From Asterochloris sp. CNOR1 (lineage: Eukaryota > Chlorophyta > Trebouxiophyceae > Trebouxiales > Trebouxiaceae), in NCBI GenBank assembly GCA_963969365.1, contig OZ017762.1:310001-374000 (forward strand): DNA of 64,000 nucleotides, written 5' to 3'. The stretch's first letter is position 1. Each line of letters begins with the position of its first letter. The translations under genes were made by a program, and so were the position numbers. Below the pieces are notes generated by a model. The model was not told the origin of the DNA. It saw nothing but the letters and a program-made list of their open reading frames with translations, and did not search any database. Below, in pieces: positions 56,101 through 64,000 of this stretch.

Positions 56101-57531
56101 TGTCGGGAGCACAGGCGTGCTTGGCAGAGCTGCTCAAAGACTTGGGCAGGTGGGATGCTGCCTGCACATGGCTCTCTTGTGCATTCTGCATGGCAATGCA
56201 GTTCTGAATGCTCAGGATCTTGGCGCCATCTGCATGGCAAAGCAGTGTCTGGCAGACCTGGGGCTCGGATCGAGGCAGGTCGTGCATAGGGCTGTAATGC
56301 AGCAAAGTGCCCAGCGAAACGTTGCTCACCAAACATGATTTTTGTTGGCGGCAGAGCAGCCCCTACATCGCAACAGCCCTGCAGGCCCTGCCAGAGGTGT
56401 TCAAGGAACTCAGCAGGTGGGGCAGGCCCCTGCGGTTCAGCGTCAGGCTGGGCATCCAGCTCTGCCTTTGAATCTGGGCCCCTGGCCTGACAGCAGGTGT
56501 CCAGCTTGCTCACGGACATGCTCTGGGAGGTGGGCCCCCAGATGCTATTTAGCCTGTGGGGCTGCTGAGATGGCCACTGGATGCCAGCAAGCAACAGTGC
56601 CCTGCAAGTTTGAGGACGCTGAGAGGCTTATAAGATGCAGCCTGGACAGCTTGTGAGGAAGTGCAGTGGCAGAGGGCTGACAGCAATCAGTGGTACCCTG
56701 CAGCTTTGAGGAGGCAGAGGGGCTCATACGGAGGAGTCTGGCCATCTGGAAGCAGGCCTTTGGGCCCGATGACGTGCAGGTGGCAGCAGCTTGGGCAGCC
56801 TGGCTACCCTGCTGTGGGACACCATGCAGCTGCAGGACACCGAGGACGCCTGCAGGCGCTGCCTGGAGAGTAGGTGGGCTCCTCAGCTGCCCCATACCAT
56901 GCACGCTGCAATGGCGTGATGTCAGCAGTGTTTAGAGGAAACCTGCAGGCGCTGCGTTGACATCAGGTGGAGCTAGCAAAAACACGTCTGTCAATCTGCA
57001 TGAACATGAGCAGGATGCTGGCAGCAGGGCTGCCAAGCCGGCAGTACATCAAGCAGGAGTTCCATAAACAGCTGCCCAACACAGGCCGGCATTTCTGACC
57101 ATTATGGGCCAGTTTTGCAGCAAGAAGAATCTTGACCGCAAGCCTCTGCCATCAGAAGATCTTCAGAAATTTTTTGCGCTTCTGTATCTGAGGAGCCACC
57201 CCTTCTGCAGGAGAAAGCAACTGGGCAGCGACCACCTGGACACAGCCGCCAGCACGCTGGGCCTGAGGTGCCTGCTGCAGCAGCTGGGGCAGCTCCAGGG
57301 GCTGAGCAGCTGTGCAGGCAGTGCCTGGACATCCGGGAAGCCCAGGTTGGCCCCCAGCATGCAGAGGCTGCAGCTGCCCTCATGGGCGTGGGGTCGGTGC
57401 TGCTGGAGCAGCAGCAGCAGAGGGCAGAGGCAAAGCTGCTGTTGGAGAAGGCTGTCCACCCGTCAAGTCTCAAACTGGGCGAGCAGCACAGCCAGACATG
57501 GCAGGCACAGGAACTCCTGGGGTGCTGCTAG
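53172..57531 (+). CDS. Kinesin-light-chain-like TPR protein
   Basis: Exons with tetratricopeptide repeats are 53172-53365 (FKLSQYQHGQGLYAHFYN), 54591-54758 (LAHGHIEAAAILDKWRVLL), 55543-55668 (LNNLAALLRRMGMNEEAEEL, LYRRSLSIWEQALGPDHPQ), 55974-56149 (YVNLGGLLKALGRQREAL, ALDIWERAFGSEHPAV), 56359-56423 (SPYIATALQALPEVF), about 56703-56870 (FEEAEGLIRRSLAIWKQAFG) and 57211-57531 (AEQLCRQCLDIREAQVGPQH, MGVGSVLLEQ, AKLLLEKA). The DHP-type loop every 42 residues is characteristic of kinesin light chain/NPHP3-like TPRs, which are protein-binding scaffolds. The last two exons each need a one-base shift to stay in TPR register (near 56795 and 57300): either sequence errors or early decay. The intron at 55669 starts with GC. 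TGTAA lies at 57547. No kinesin motor is present. Confidence 0.75.
56585..56650 (+). repeat. Fossil copy of the FEEAEGLIRRSL exon edge
   Basis: The segment ccctgcaagtttgaggacgctgagaggctta encodes KFEDAERLIRCSLDSL. It is a decayed copy of the exon edge at 56703 (SFEEAEGLIRRSLAIW) about 115 bp further on. A similar partial copy of the CRRCLES end lies at about 56945-56980. Confidence 0.65.
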
Positions 57532-57546
57532 CCGCCAGCACTGTTA

Positions 57547-57551
57547 TGTAA
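57547..57551 (+). terminator. Poly(A) signal TGTAA of the TPR gene
   Basis: TGTAA begins 16 bp after the TAG stop ending at 57531. Confidence 0.45.
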
Positions 57552-58545
57552 GCAGTGCCCTCACCCCGTGTGCATGTTAATGTCCTGACCAGAGTGACGA
57601 ATGCCAGCTGGACAGAAGGTAGGCTGCACATTACACTAAAAAGCTGCCATTGTCTTGAACAAAAATTGATTGACTGGCTGCACTGGAACCCAACATTCCC
57701 AAAGCATGCTGCTCATGTACCTCAGGTGGTCTCGCGCAACGCAGAAAATATGGTGAAGCAAGACTGCGTATGAACAGTGGATATTGTACCAGGAGGCAGC
57801 TCCACAGGCTTGATAGGCTTATGAGCAGAGGGGCCCCTCCGCTTCAAGCTGAGGAAGTGATTGTCAGATGATGACAATATGATCTGCTACTCGGCAGCAC
57901 CAGCCTTTTTGCTCAGCTTGAATATACAATGTGCCTATGCTGCCTGGCCTGCTGTGAAATAGCAGTGCCTGGGCAGGTGCAAAATGTGCTGGCTGCATTC
58001 AGGTCACGTCACATCGATCCTGCCGGCTGTGGTGCTTGAGAGGGCCATGCTGCCGTCCAATCCCGTATTCTTGTGCATTAACGTTGTCGGACAGGGATGC
58101 CATGGCCAGGCTCATCATGAGCCAGGCCGGCTCCAGCGCAGTGGTATGCTGTCGTCCCCCCCATTGCAGTGACGCTGAACTACTTTGAAGCCAGCAATGT
58201 TCAGAACAACACGAGGCAGTGCTGCTGGGACAAGCATACTCAATAGCAGCAGTAAAAGTCGCACTTGCCAGCAGCTATCCGCACAGGCCCACGATAAAGC
58301 CTTCGTCTAGGTTCATTATCATGCAGTTATCAGTTGGCAAGATATTGATGCACACCATTCTATTTGAGCAGCACGGTAGGGAAAGGAGGGAAGCAAAGGA
58401 GTGCAAGGGGACTGCCCTTTATCGAGGGCTCAGCAAATGCCATGGTTCCGGGTCTCTGTGCATCACTACAGTAAGAGTTATGGTTGCTCCTGTGAGTATC
58501 CAAGAACACAGCAGATGTCCAAATGCTTGTGCTTGGTGAGCTGCT
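57552..58545. other. No gene recognised
   Basis: The sequence is AT-richer than its surroundings with short frames and no domain. It may include 3' exons of the minus-strand gene to the right, which I cannot resolve. Confidence 0.35.
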
Positions 58546-58549
58546 GGAG

Positions 58550-59846
58550 AGGGATCCACCATCATGCATGGATCAATCCCGCAGAGACCAGTTGCCATGT
58601 AGCGTAGATACGCCGCCCAGGTCAAGCGCTCCTCTTGCTACAAAGCGCAAGGCACACCTATGAGAACATGGTGGTGACATGATGGCAAGGTCCACTGTTC
58701 AAATGACCCATGTTGCGGCGACTCACCGGTGCATGGCCCCTCTGCATTCTGGTCTGATACCATGCAGAGAGCGGCCTATGGCACTGTTCAAATAGCGTCA
58801 TGACAGACTCCTCAATCAAAGCTTGGTCTTCCGCCAGCTGCACACACAAGCCTGCTCAAACAACAGAGCAGAGAAGATAACAATGGCAGGCAGACGGGCC
58901 TACCATGGCAACTCCCAGCGCTCCAATGTAGCTGGCTGGTGGCACATTTGCGACCTGAATGACCCATGTACAGTGGAAACATCAAGAATCCAAGGCATGT
59001 CTAGGCAACTGCAAGCATCTCACCTCAGCGGTGCCCTGTATGACCGGTGTCAGCAGATGGCCCCTGGGTTGACCCACTCCACGAGGTGGGAAGCGCTGTG
59101 CAGAAAGCATCAACAAATTACAGGATCGACCAGACTGGGTAAAATGCTGACTATAGCAGCTTACCCAATTAGGCCTCCTGCAGTCTTGAATGAGAATCAT
59201 GCTTCCCTCATGCTCTATGAAGACTGGAGCCGCTTCAATGTCCTCCTCGCCAGCTGCACAGACCTTCTCATAAATTTTCAACACAAACATATAGTCTTGC
59301 GCCTGCATGGCACCTGACAGGAGTGAAGAGACCTTCGTTTTACAAGCCATCTCCAGCATCACTTGCTGTCACCTCGGATGGGCACAGTGTAAGCTCCATG
59401 TATGGCGCAAGCACTTGCAGGAGTGGGCCAGCCTTGCTCAAGAACTCCTTGTCAGATAGCTGCACACAGTAAACATTGCTCAAGCGAAGCAGTCAGTGAT
59501 ACAGTACTGCATTGCCAGGCCCCCCCAAGACAAGCCAAGCTGAAGACCGTTGGCAGGTACCTACCTTATGCACATCTGCAGACAGCAGGTTTTCAATCAC
59601 TGCACGGTCGTCAACCAAGACGAGGCAAAGCGACCTAAACTCCAAGTCCCAGTCCTGCAGCAGTCACTTGCATTCGCAATTCTATGAGCTGACTTTGATG
59701 AAACACAGAGCACTCATTTTTGGACATGACAAGAGGGCACATGTACCATTTGCATGCGCATAGCTTTGCAGACTTTGGTAAGTGAGCTCCTCGGGTAGTC
59801 GAGGCAGGCATGAAGCAAGGAGATGAGCACATGCGTGACAGTCTCC
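58550..59846 (-). CDS. Unrecognised all-helical protein (HEAT/armadillo-like), partial chain
   Basis: A run of minus-strand exons joins with every junction in phase 0. Starts and key residues in order are 59846 (THVLISLLHACLDYPRSSL), about 59655 (DWDLEFRSLCLVLVDDRAVI), about 59462 (LSDKEFLSKAGPLLQVLAPY), about 59300-59167 (QDYMFVLKIYEKVCAAGEED, FIEHEGSMILIQD), about 58955 (VANVPPASYIGALGVAM), about 58840-58730 (EDQALIEESVMTLFEQCHRP) and 58637 (QEERLTWAAYLRYMATGL). Donor and acceptor sites are canonical. Helix-rich peptide with a Leu/Ala spacing like HEAT repeats suggests an exportin/importin-type or other solenoid protein, and LTWAAYLRYM faintly recalls an exportin-7 segment. That assignment is weak. 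Both ends are open: no start or stop is assigned. Confidence 0.55.
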
Positions 59847-60199
59847 CTGAAGTGGCAATAAGCGTATAGTTAAGGCTTCACTGTGAAGCTTGCATGGACT
59901 CATGTAGCTGAGGCTGGCAGGTGAGGGAAAGGGAAGGCGTTTGTTATAGTGCTTACCTTGCCTCATGTGTGTATAGTTTAGGCATACTGCAGGAGCCAGT
60001 CTGCTAAATTAGCAGTTCCTAGCAGAGCAGAGCACAGCTCACAACCGTTGCAACAAGACTTGAGCCGTATCTAACTGCTCGGTGCAAGTTGATTCTGCCT
60101 CGAGACTGGGCTCGTCAATTCCCTGCTCCCTACAAATTGGTTGTCACGCAGGGAAAGGAGAAGGCACGGCAGAGCTGAGCTCCCTGGACTGCATTTTGG
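59847..60199. other. No gene recognised
   Basis: This lies between the helical-protein exons and the LINE. 5' exons of the minus-strand gene may be interrupted by the LINE, but none are visible. Confidence 0.35.
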
Positions 60200-61660
60200 T
60201 CTGGAATGCTTGAAGTCAGTACACTTGAAAATTCCCCAAGAAACCTAACACTTCATGAGCTGCCTGCAAAGCATGTACGCCCAAGACTCGGCAGCGGTCA
60301 GGGCTGGAGGGGGCATATCTGAGGCATTCAGGTGCCTGCAAGGAGTGCAGCAAGGCAGCCCCCTCAGCCCACTCCTCTTTGGACTGCTGATCGATGTGCT
60401 GGACAAGGTCATGCGCAAAGTTAAAGGAAACCATGCACCCACGCTCATGTTTCATGATGTGCCGCTGCTGCTCTTCGCAGACGATTTGGTGCTCATGAGC
60501 ACAAGTGAAGAAGGACTGCAACGATTGCTGAATGCTTTACAGATATGCTGTGAAAACAGGCGGCTCAGAGTCAGGTTGGCCAAGACGGCAGTGGTGGTGT
60601 TTGAGACACAGCGCCAAGAATGCAGCACCTTCACATACAGTGGGGACCCCCTGACGCGCTCGGATTCATTCAAGTACCTGGGCCTGTGGTTTGAAGCCAC
60701 CAAGGAGGGCTTTGCCAAATCCCTTGGCGAGCACCTGGAAGCTGCGCGTAAAACCATGAACAACATGCTCAGGCGCTGTGCACAGATCAGTCTGACGTGC
60801 CCGCGCCGCATCTGCAAATTGATGCCTTGGTGCTGCCCATATTGAGCTAGGGCTGTGAGGTCTGGTTCTGGGACCACAGAGTGCCTGAAGCAGGCACACA
60901 AGCCACAGCGCAGCTTGAGTCTCTGCATGCACAATTTTTGCGCAGATTGCTTGGCATCCACTGCCACACACACAGTCTGATTGCACTTGCTGAGTTTGGC
61001 AGATATCCCCTGGCAGTGCATTGGCAGCGGCAAGTGGACAGGTTCAGACAACGCATTTGGGACCTCAAGCCGAAGCTTCAGAAGGAGCCCCTGCTGTGGG
61101 CTATGTATGACGGCGTCTGCTACCTGCCGCTGTACCGCGACCTCTCCTTGGCCCCCTTCTGTGCACTACAGGCACATGGCAGCGCAGAGACAGCCCCTGG
61201 CAAGGAACAGCATGAGCAGCGCTTCAGGGACTGCCAGGCCGCCACCGTGGCCACCTACATGCAGATGCGGGGTCCCAACACGGCCTATGCCATGCAGACA
61301 TACCTGACCAGGATCAGAGGCTTCAGGCTACGCAGAGCCTATGCCAGCATCAGGTGCAGCAGCCACCAGCTGCGCGTACAGACTGGGCGATACCTATTGC
61401 CCCAGCTCAAGCGAGAGGACCGGACATGCCGAATCTGTGGGTCACCGAATGAGATTGAGGATGAAAGCCATATCCTGCTACACTGCCCAGGACTTGCAGA
61501 CCTCCGGTCTGCTCACAGCCACCTGTTTGCGGAGCAGCAGCAGTCGTTGGCAACGCTGTTTGAACAACCACCAAGCCGAGTGGCCACATACATCAGGGCA
61601 GCACTGCTCCAGCACGCAAATGTGCTGGGCATCACTGGGGGCACATCTGGGCCTAAATGA
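60200..61660 (+). mobile_element. 5'-truncated LINE (non-LTR retrotransposon): reverse transcriptase and C-terminal zinc knuckle
   Basis: The first frame (60255-60845) carries the second half of a LINE reverse transcriptase: GVQQGSPLSPLLFGLLID (motif B region), LLLFADDLVLMSTSEEGL (motif C with catalytic DD), the RRLRVRLAKTAVVVFE region and the thumb FKYLGLWFEATKEGFAKSL. After a frame change and stop near 60840-60860 the second frame runs to 61660. It carries CEVWFWDHR, SLHAQFLRRLLGIH, YLLPQLKREDRTCRICGSPN and DESHILLHCPGL, that is C-x2-C-x10-H-x4-C, the zinc knuckle usual at LINE ORF2 ends. The endonuclease and early RT motifs are missing, so it is a dead 5'-truncated copy. Its 3' end may reach the tttaaatttaaatcatcatc stretch at about 62195. 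Confidence 0.9.
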
Positions 61661-62327
61661 GGAACAGACACCCTGGGTGACCCCTCTGTGTGCCGTGATG
61701 TGTCCCCAGCTCACCAGCTGCTGATTAGAGCCCCAATTTCATAGCCATGCGCTAGACTCATCACATGATTGTCTTCCCCTAAGGTCCCCATGCTGAGTTG
61801 TTGCTTGGGGTGTGCCGCCTTGGAGCCTGGTGCCCTGCGAGGGGAAGACTGCTGGTCACAGTTATACCCAAGCATAACTCTCTCATGACTGCGAAGTCTA
61901 CGAGCTGAGAGGGCGTGGCAAGCCAATCAGGGGGGCTGGGCCCCCCCCTGCGCCATACAGGATCCAGGGTGTTTGCATTTCGGGCAGCAACCTCAGCTAG
62001 CAGTCCAACGTGGTGATGAAGCCCAGCACAGTGCCAAGGCCTGCTATGAGCGCCGGCTCCCTCTTTACCAGCCAAGTACAGTGACCTGCTTGATATGCCT
62101 GTACTGCTTCTTTTTGTACCCCTACACCTTCAGCAAAGTTCATTGGTAGGATGAAATGATCATAGTCCTATGCCCGTGCATTGAGGCTGCGGACTTTAAA
62201 TTTAAATCATCATCAAAACAGCCTAAGTGTGGCTGCCCTTGCCTGGGCTAGAGGCCAGCGACTTGAGCACGCGCTTGAGGCTTGCATGGACAGGGCCGAT
62301 GTGACTGTTGGAGCCAGTTACAATCAA
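61661..62327. other. Probable LINE 3' tail and flank
   Basis: No coding signal. Near 62193-62215 the run ttaaatttaaatcatcatca plus aaa is the only A-rich, short-repeat tail candidate for the LINE. Confidence 0.3.
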
Positions 62328-62491
62328 ATAGACTTCGGTGTAGTTCCGGGCATGATGGTGGACTCGCTGCCCACCTCAACCCACGTTGCAGATCGAGCTC
62401 CCTGCTGCAAATGTGCATCATTCAGCATTGCCAGGCTTGCGCCGATAGTGCCCATGGCAGCAGTAATCAGGGGAGCTGCCCTCAGTGCCTG
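62328..62491 (-). CDS. Possible terminal exon of an unknown minus-strand gene
   Basis: After a ctgcag-type acceptor the minus strand reads ALRAAPLITAAMGTIGASLA and ends ESTIMPGTTPKSI before TGA. It has a small-residue-rich hydrophobic stretch and ordinary codon use, but no domain is recognised and no upstream exon can be joined with confidence. The opposite strand is also open here, so strand is uncertain. Confidence 0.3.
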
Positions 62492-64000
62492 CAAGATAAA
62501 GCAAGTATCGCTGAGACAGGTGAGTTCCAAACATGTTCAGGCTTTCCCAGGGTGCTATTGAAGCAAGACAGGAACAGCTGCAGCTCGCCAGGGCCAGTTC
62601 TGATTCAGAGGAGGCAGAGAGGCAGCACTGATGCACTGGCACGTTGGTATGTAGATGCTGCAGAGGACAGGGCTGCCTGCAAGGATCCAGGGCCGCAGAG
62701 TCTTCATGACTCAGGCGTGCCATCCAGCAACTTGCTTGAGGTCAGGCCAGTGCTGGCTGGTGCTTGCTTTTGGCTTCAAGTCAGATGATGTCCTTTGCCC
62801 ATATTTTGCTGTCTGTGCAATAATCACAAGCTGTGGCTGCACCCATTCAGTCCCTTTCTCCCCTCTGTAACATAATATTGTGCATATGCTGAGCCTTAGC
62901 TGCTTCGCCCTGGCCCCCTGTCCCCGCAGGATGAAGATATCGGGGGGCCGCCCATCTGATGGTCTCTGCCACTGCCAGTGATATCTCACAAGGAAAAGGG
63001 CGAACAGCAGGAATGCAGATTCTGGACAGCGGCCACCTGGCTGCTTGCGTTACGTCACCAACACACAGGTGATCAGACATGGCTGCTGCTGCCCTCAATT
63101 CTCTCCAGCCACTACCCATTGCTGGCGCTAACCAAGCAGTCTCTGAGGATGTGGGAAGCCCACGACTGCCTTCAGGAACGCAGGGACTGCAGCAGCCCTT
63201 ATGGGTGTGGGCCCTCTGTTGCAGAGATACTAGCTGTTCATGCATGGTGTGTTTCACAAGTCACTAGTGTACTGGAAGCACTGAATTTCTAAGACTTAGC
63301 GCCAGATCCGGTCCTATCATACAAAGCACAGGCATGCATCACCAACACGCACACAATGACACTGCAGATGTAGCTCTGTTGCACTCTCGGCAGGGAGAGC
63401 GATCTGGTTGATTGGTAAGGCAGCGTTCAGAGCAGAGGCCATGCCCTTCAATTGACATTTGCGGCAGCCTGAAGCACCTGCTGGAGCAGTGATGCTTGGT
63501 GCACTAGTCCTAGATGTGTACTTCTACCTCAATAGGAAGCTTGCACGCCACCAGTGCTCCTGTTCCTCAGCTGGCAGCAAGGCCACCTTCTGCGCCAGCA
63601 GCCATTCAGACACACGTGTGTAGCTGTAGGTGTAGTGAGTACTTGGCCAGCAAGTGATAAACTGCAGGTCAGCCAGGCAGCCTGATTATTTCCAAGTGCA
63701 CCATACCAGCAACTCTCACCTAGCTGGCCTGCCAACCTTCTGCTTTGGCCTTGGCTCTGCCTATGCCGTTTGTCCTTCTGTGAGAGCCATCTACAATGTT
63801 GTAGATTAAACTGAGGGGGCGCCACTGAGAGTCGTTCCTTGAAATGCATACTCAAGTAGAGGTGAGAGCTGTGCAGCCAACACACAGCCAACAACACAGA
63901 TATGCATGAGCTGGGCACATCCTCTCAGCTCTTGATGCCGCTTATACATCTCCACAATTACTGTATTGATCATACACCATGTGCACAAGCTTTCACAGTG
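62492..64000. other. No gene recognised
   Basis: Frames on both strands are short and without motifs. A minus-strand frame near 63130-62950 (VAETIRWAAPRYLHPAG) could be an exon of the same unknown gene but has nothing to support it. Confidence 0.3.

Noticed and set aside
58550-59846. Firm assignment as exportin-7 or importin
   Set aside because: Only one short segment faintly resembles exportin-7; the other exons do not, so I leave it unnamed.
1-64000. tRNA or rRNA genes
   Set aside because: I saw no cloverleaf B-box or rRNA core on reading either strand; this was not a computed search.
1-64000. LTR elements, viral genes or toxin operons
   Set aside because: No long terminal repeats, integrase, capsid or toxin-like proteins were recognised. 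The only mobile elements I can support are the two LINE pieces.

Overview
This window reads as nuclear DNA of a green alga, most likely a trebouxiophyte-like chlorophyte. The evidence is intron-dense genes with short exons and many gtgag...tgcag splice junctions, TGTAA motifs shortly after several stop codons (the green-algal poly(A) signal), a HY5-like bZIP factor, an RWP-RK factor, and a cysteine synthase with a plastid-style leader. Species cannot be fixed from the sequence. The assembly is draft: one 200-base run of N lies at 33427-33626.

Layout. 1-1.1 kb (+): degenerate tandem zinc-ribbon units. 2.2-7.0 kb (-): secreted CAP/SCP-domain protein with a long Thr/Pro/Ala mucin-like tail. 7.2-10.7 kb (+): HY5-like bZIP factor, divergent from the CAP gene. 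11-25.7 kb (-): a large armadillo-repeat locus. 26.2-29.3 kb (-): complete six-exon ribosomal protein uL16/RPL10. 29.5-33.2 kb (+): cysteine synthase, divergent from RPL10, lost into the gap after its fifth coding exon. 33.6-46.3 kb: a 4,684-bp block present twice head-to-tail almost without change and a third time in diverged form; each unit carries broken cysteine synthase pieces (+) and a small coiled-coil, tail-anchored protein gene (-). 46.4-46.9 kb: LINE fragment. 47.7-49.8 kb (-): complete 407-aa protein kinase. 51.3-51.9 kb (+): small RWP-RK protein. 53.2-57.5 kb (+): kinesin-light-chain-like TPR gene. 58.5-59.8 kb (-): unrecognised helical protein. 60.2-61.7 kb (+): 5'-truncated LINE. 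62.3 kb (-): possible terminal exon.

The most striking property is not one gene. Intron after intron contains decayed tandem copies of the neighbouring exon edge, splice site included. I see this in RPL10, cysteine synthase, the armadillo gene and the TPR gene. In cysteine synthase, a fragment of the same gene has also been carried into the 4.7-kb block. This suggests that introns here grow by repeated short tandem duplication across exon-intron junctions, leaving strings of fossil exon ends.

The genes form no single pathway; they are a mixture of housekeeping (RPL10, cysteine synthase), regulatory (bZIP, RWP-RK, kinase) and scaffold (ARM, TPR) functions. Two close divergent pairs (CAP/bZIP; RPL10/cysteine synthase) probably share promoters.
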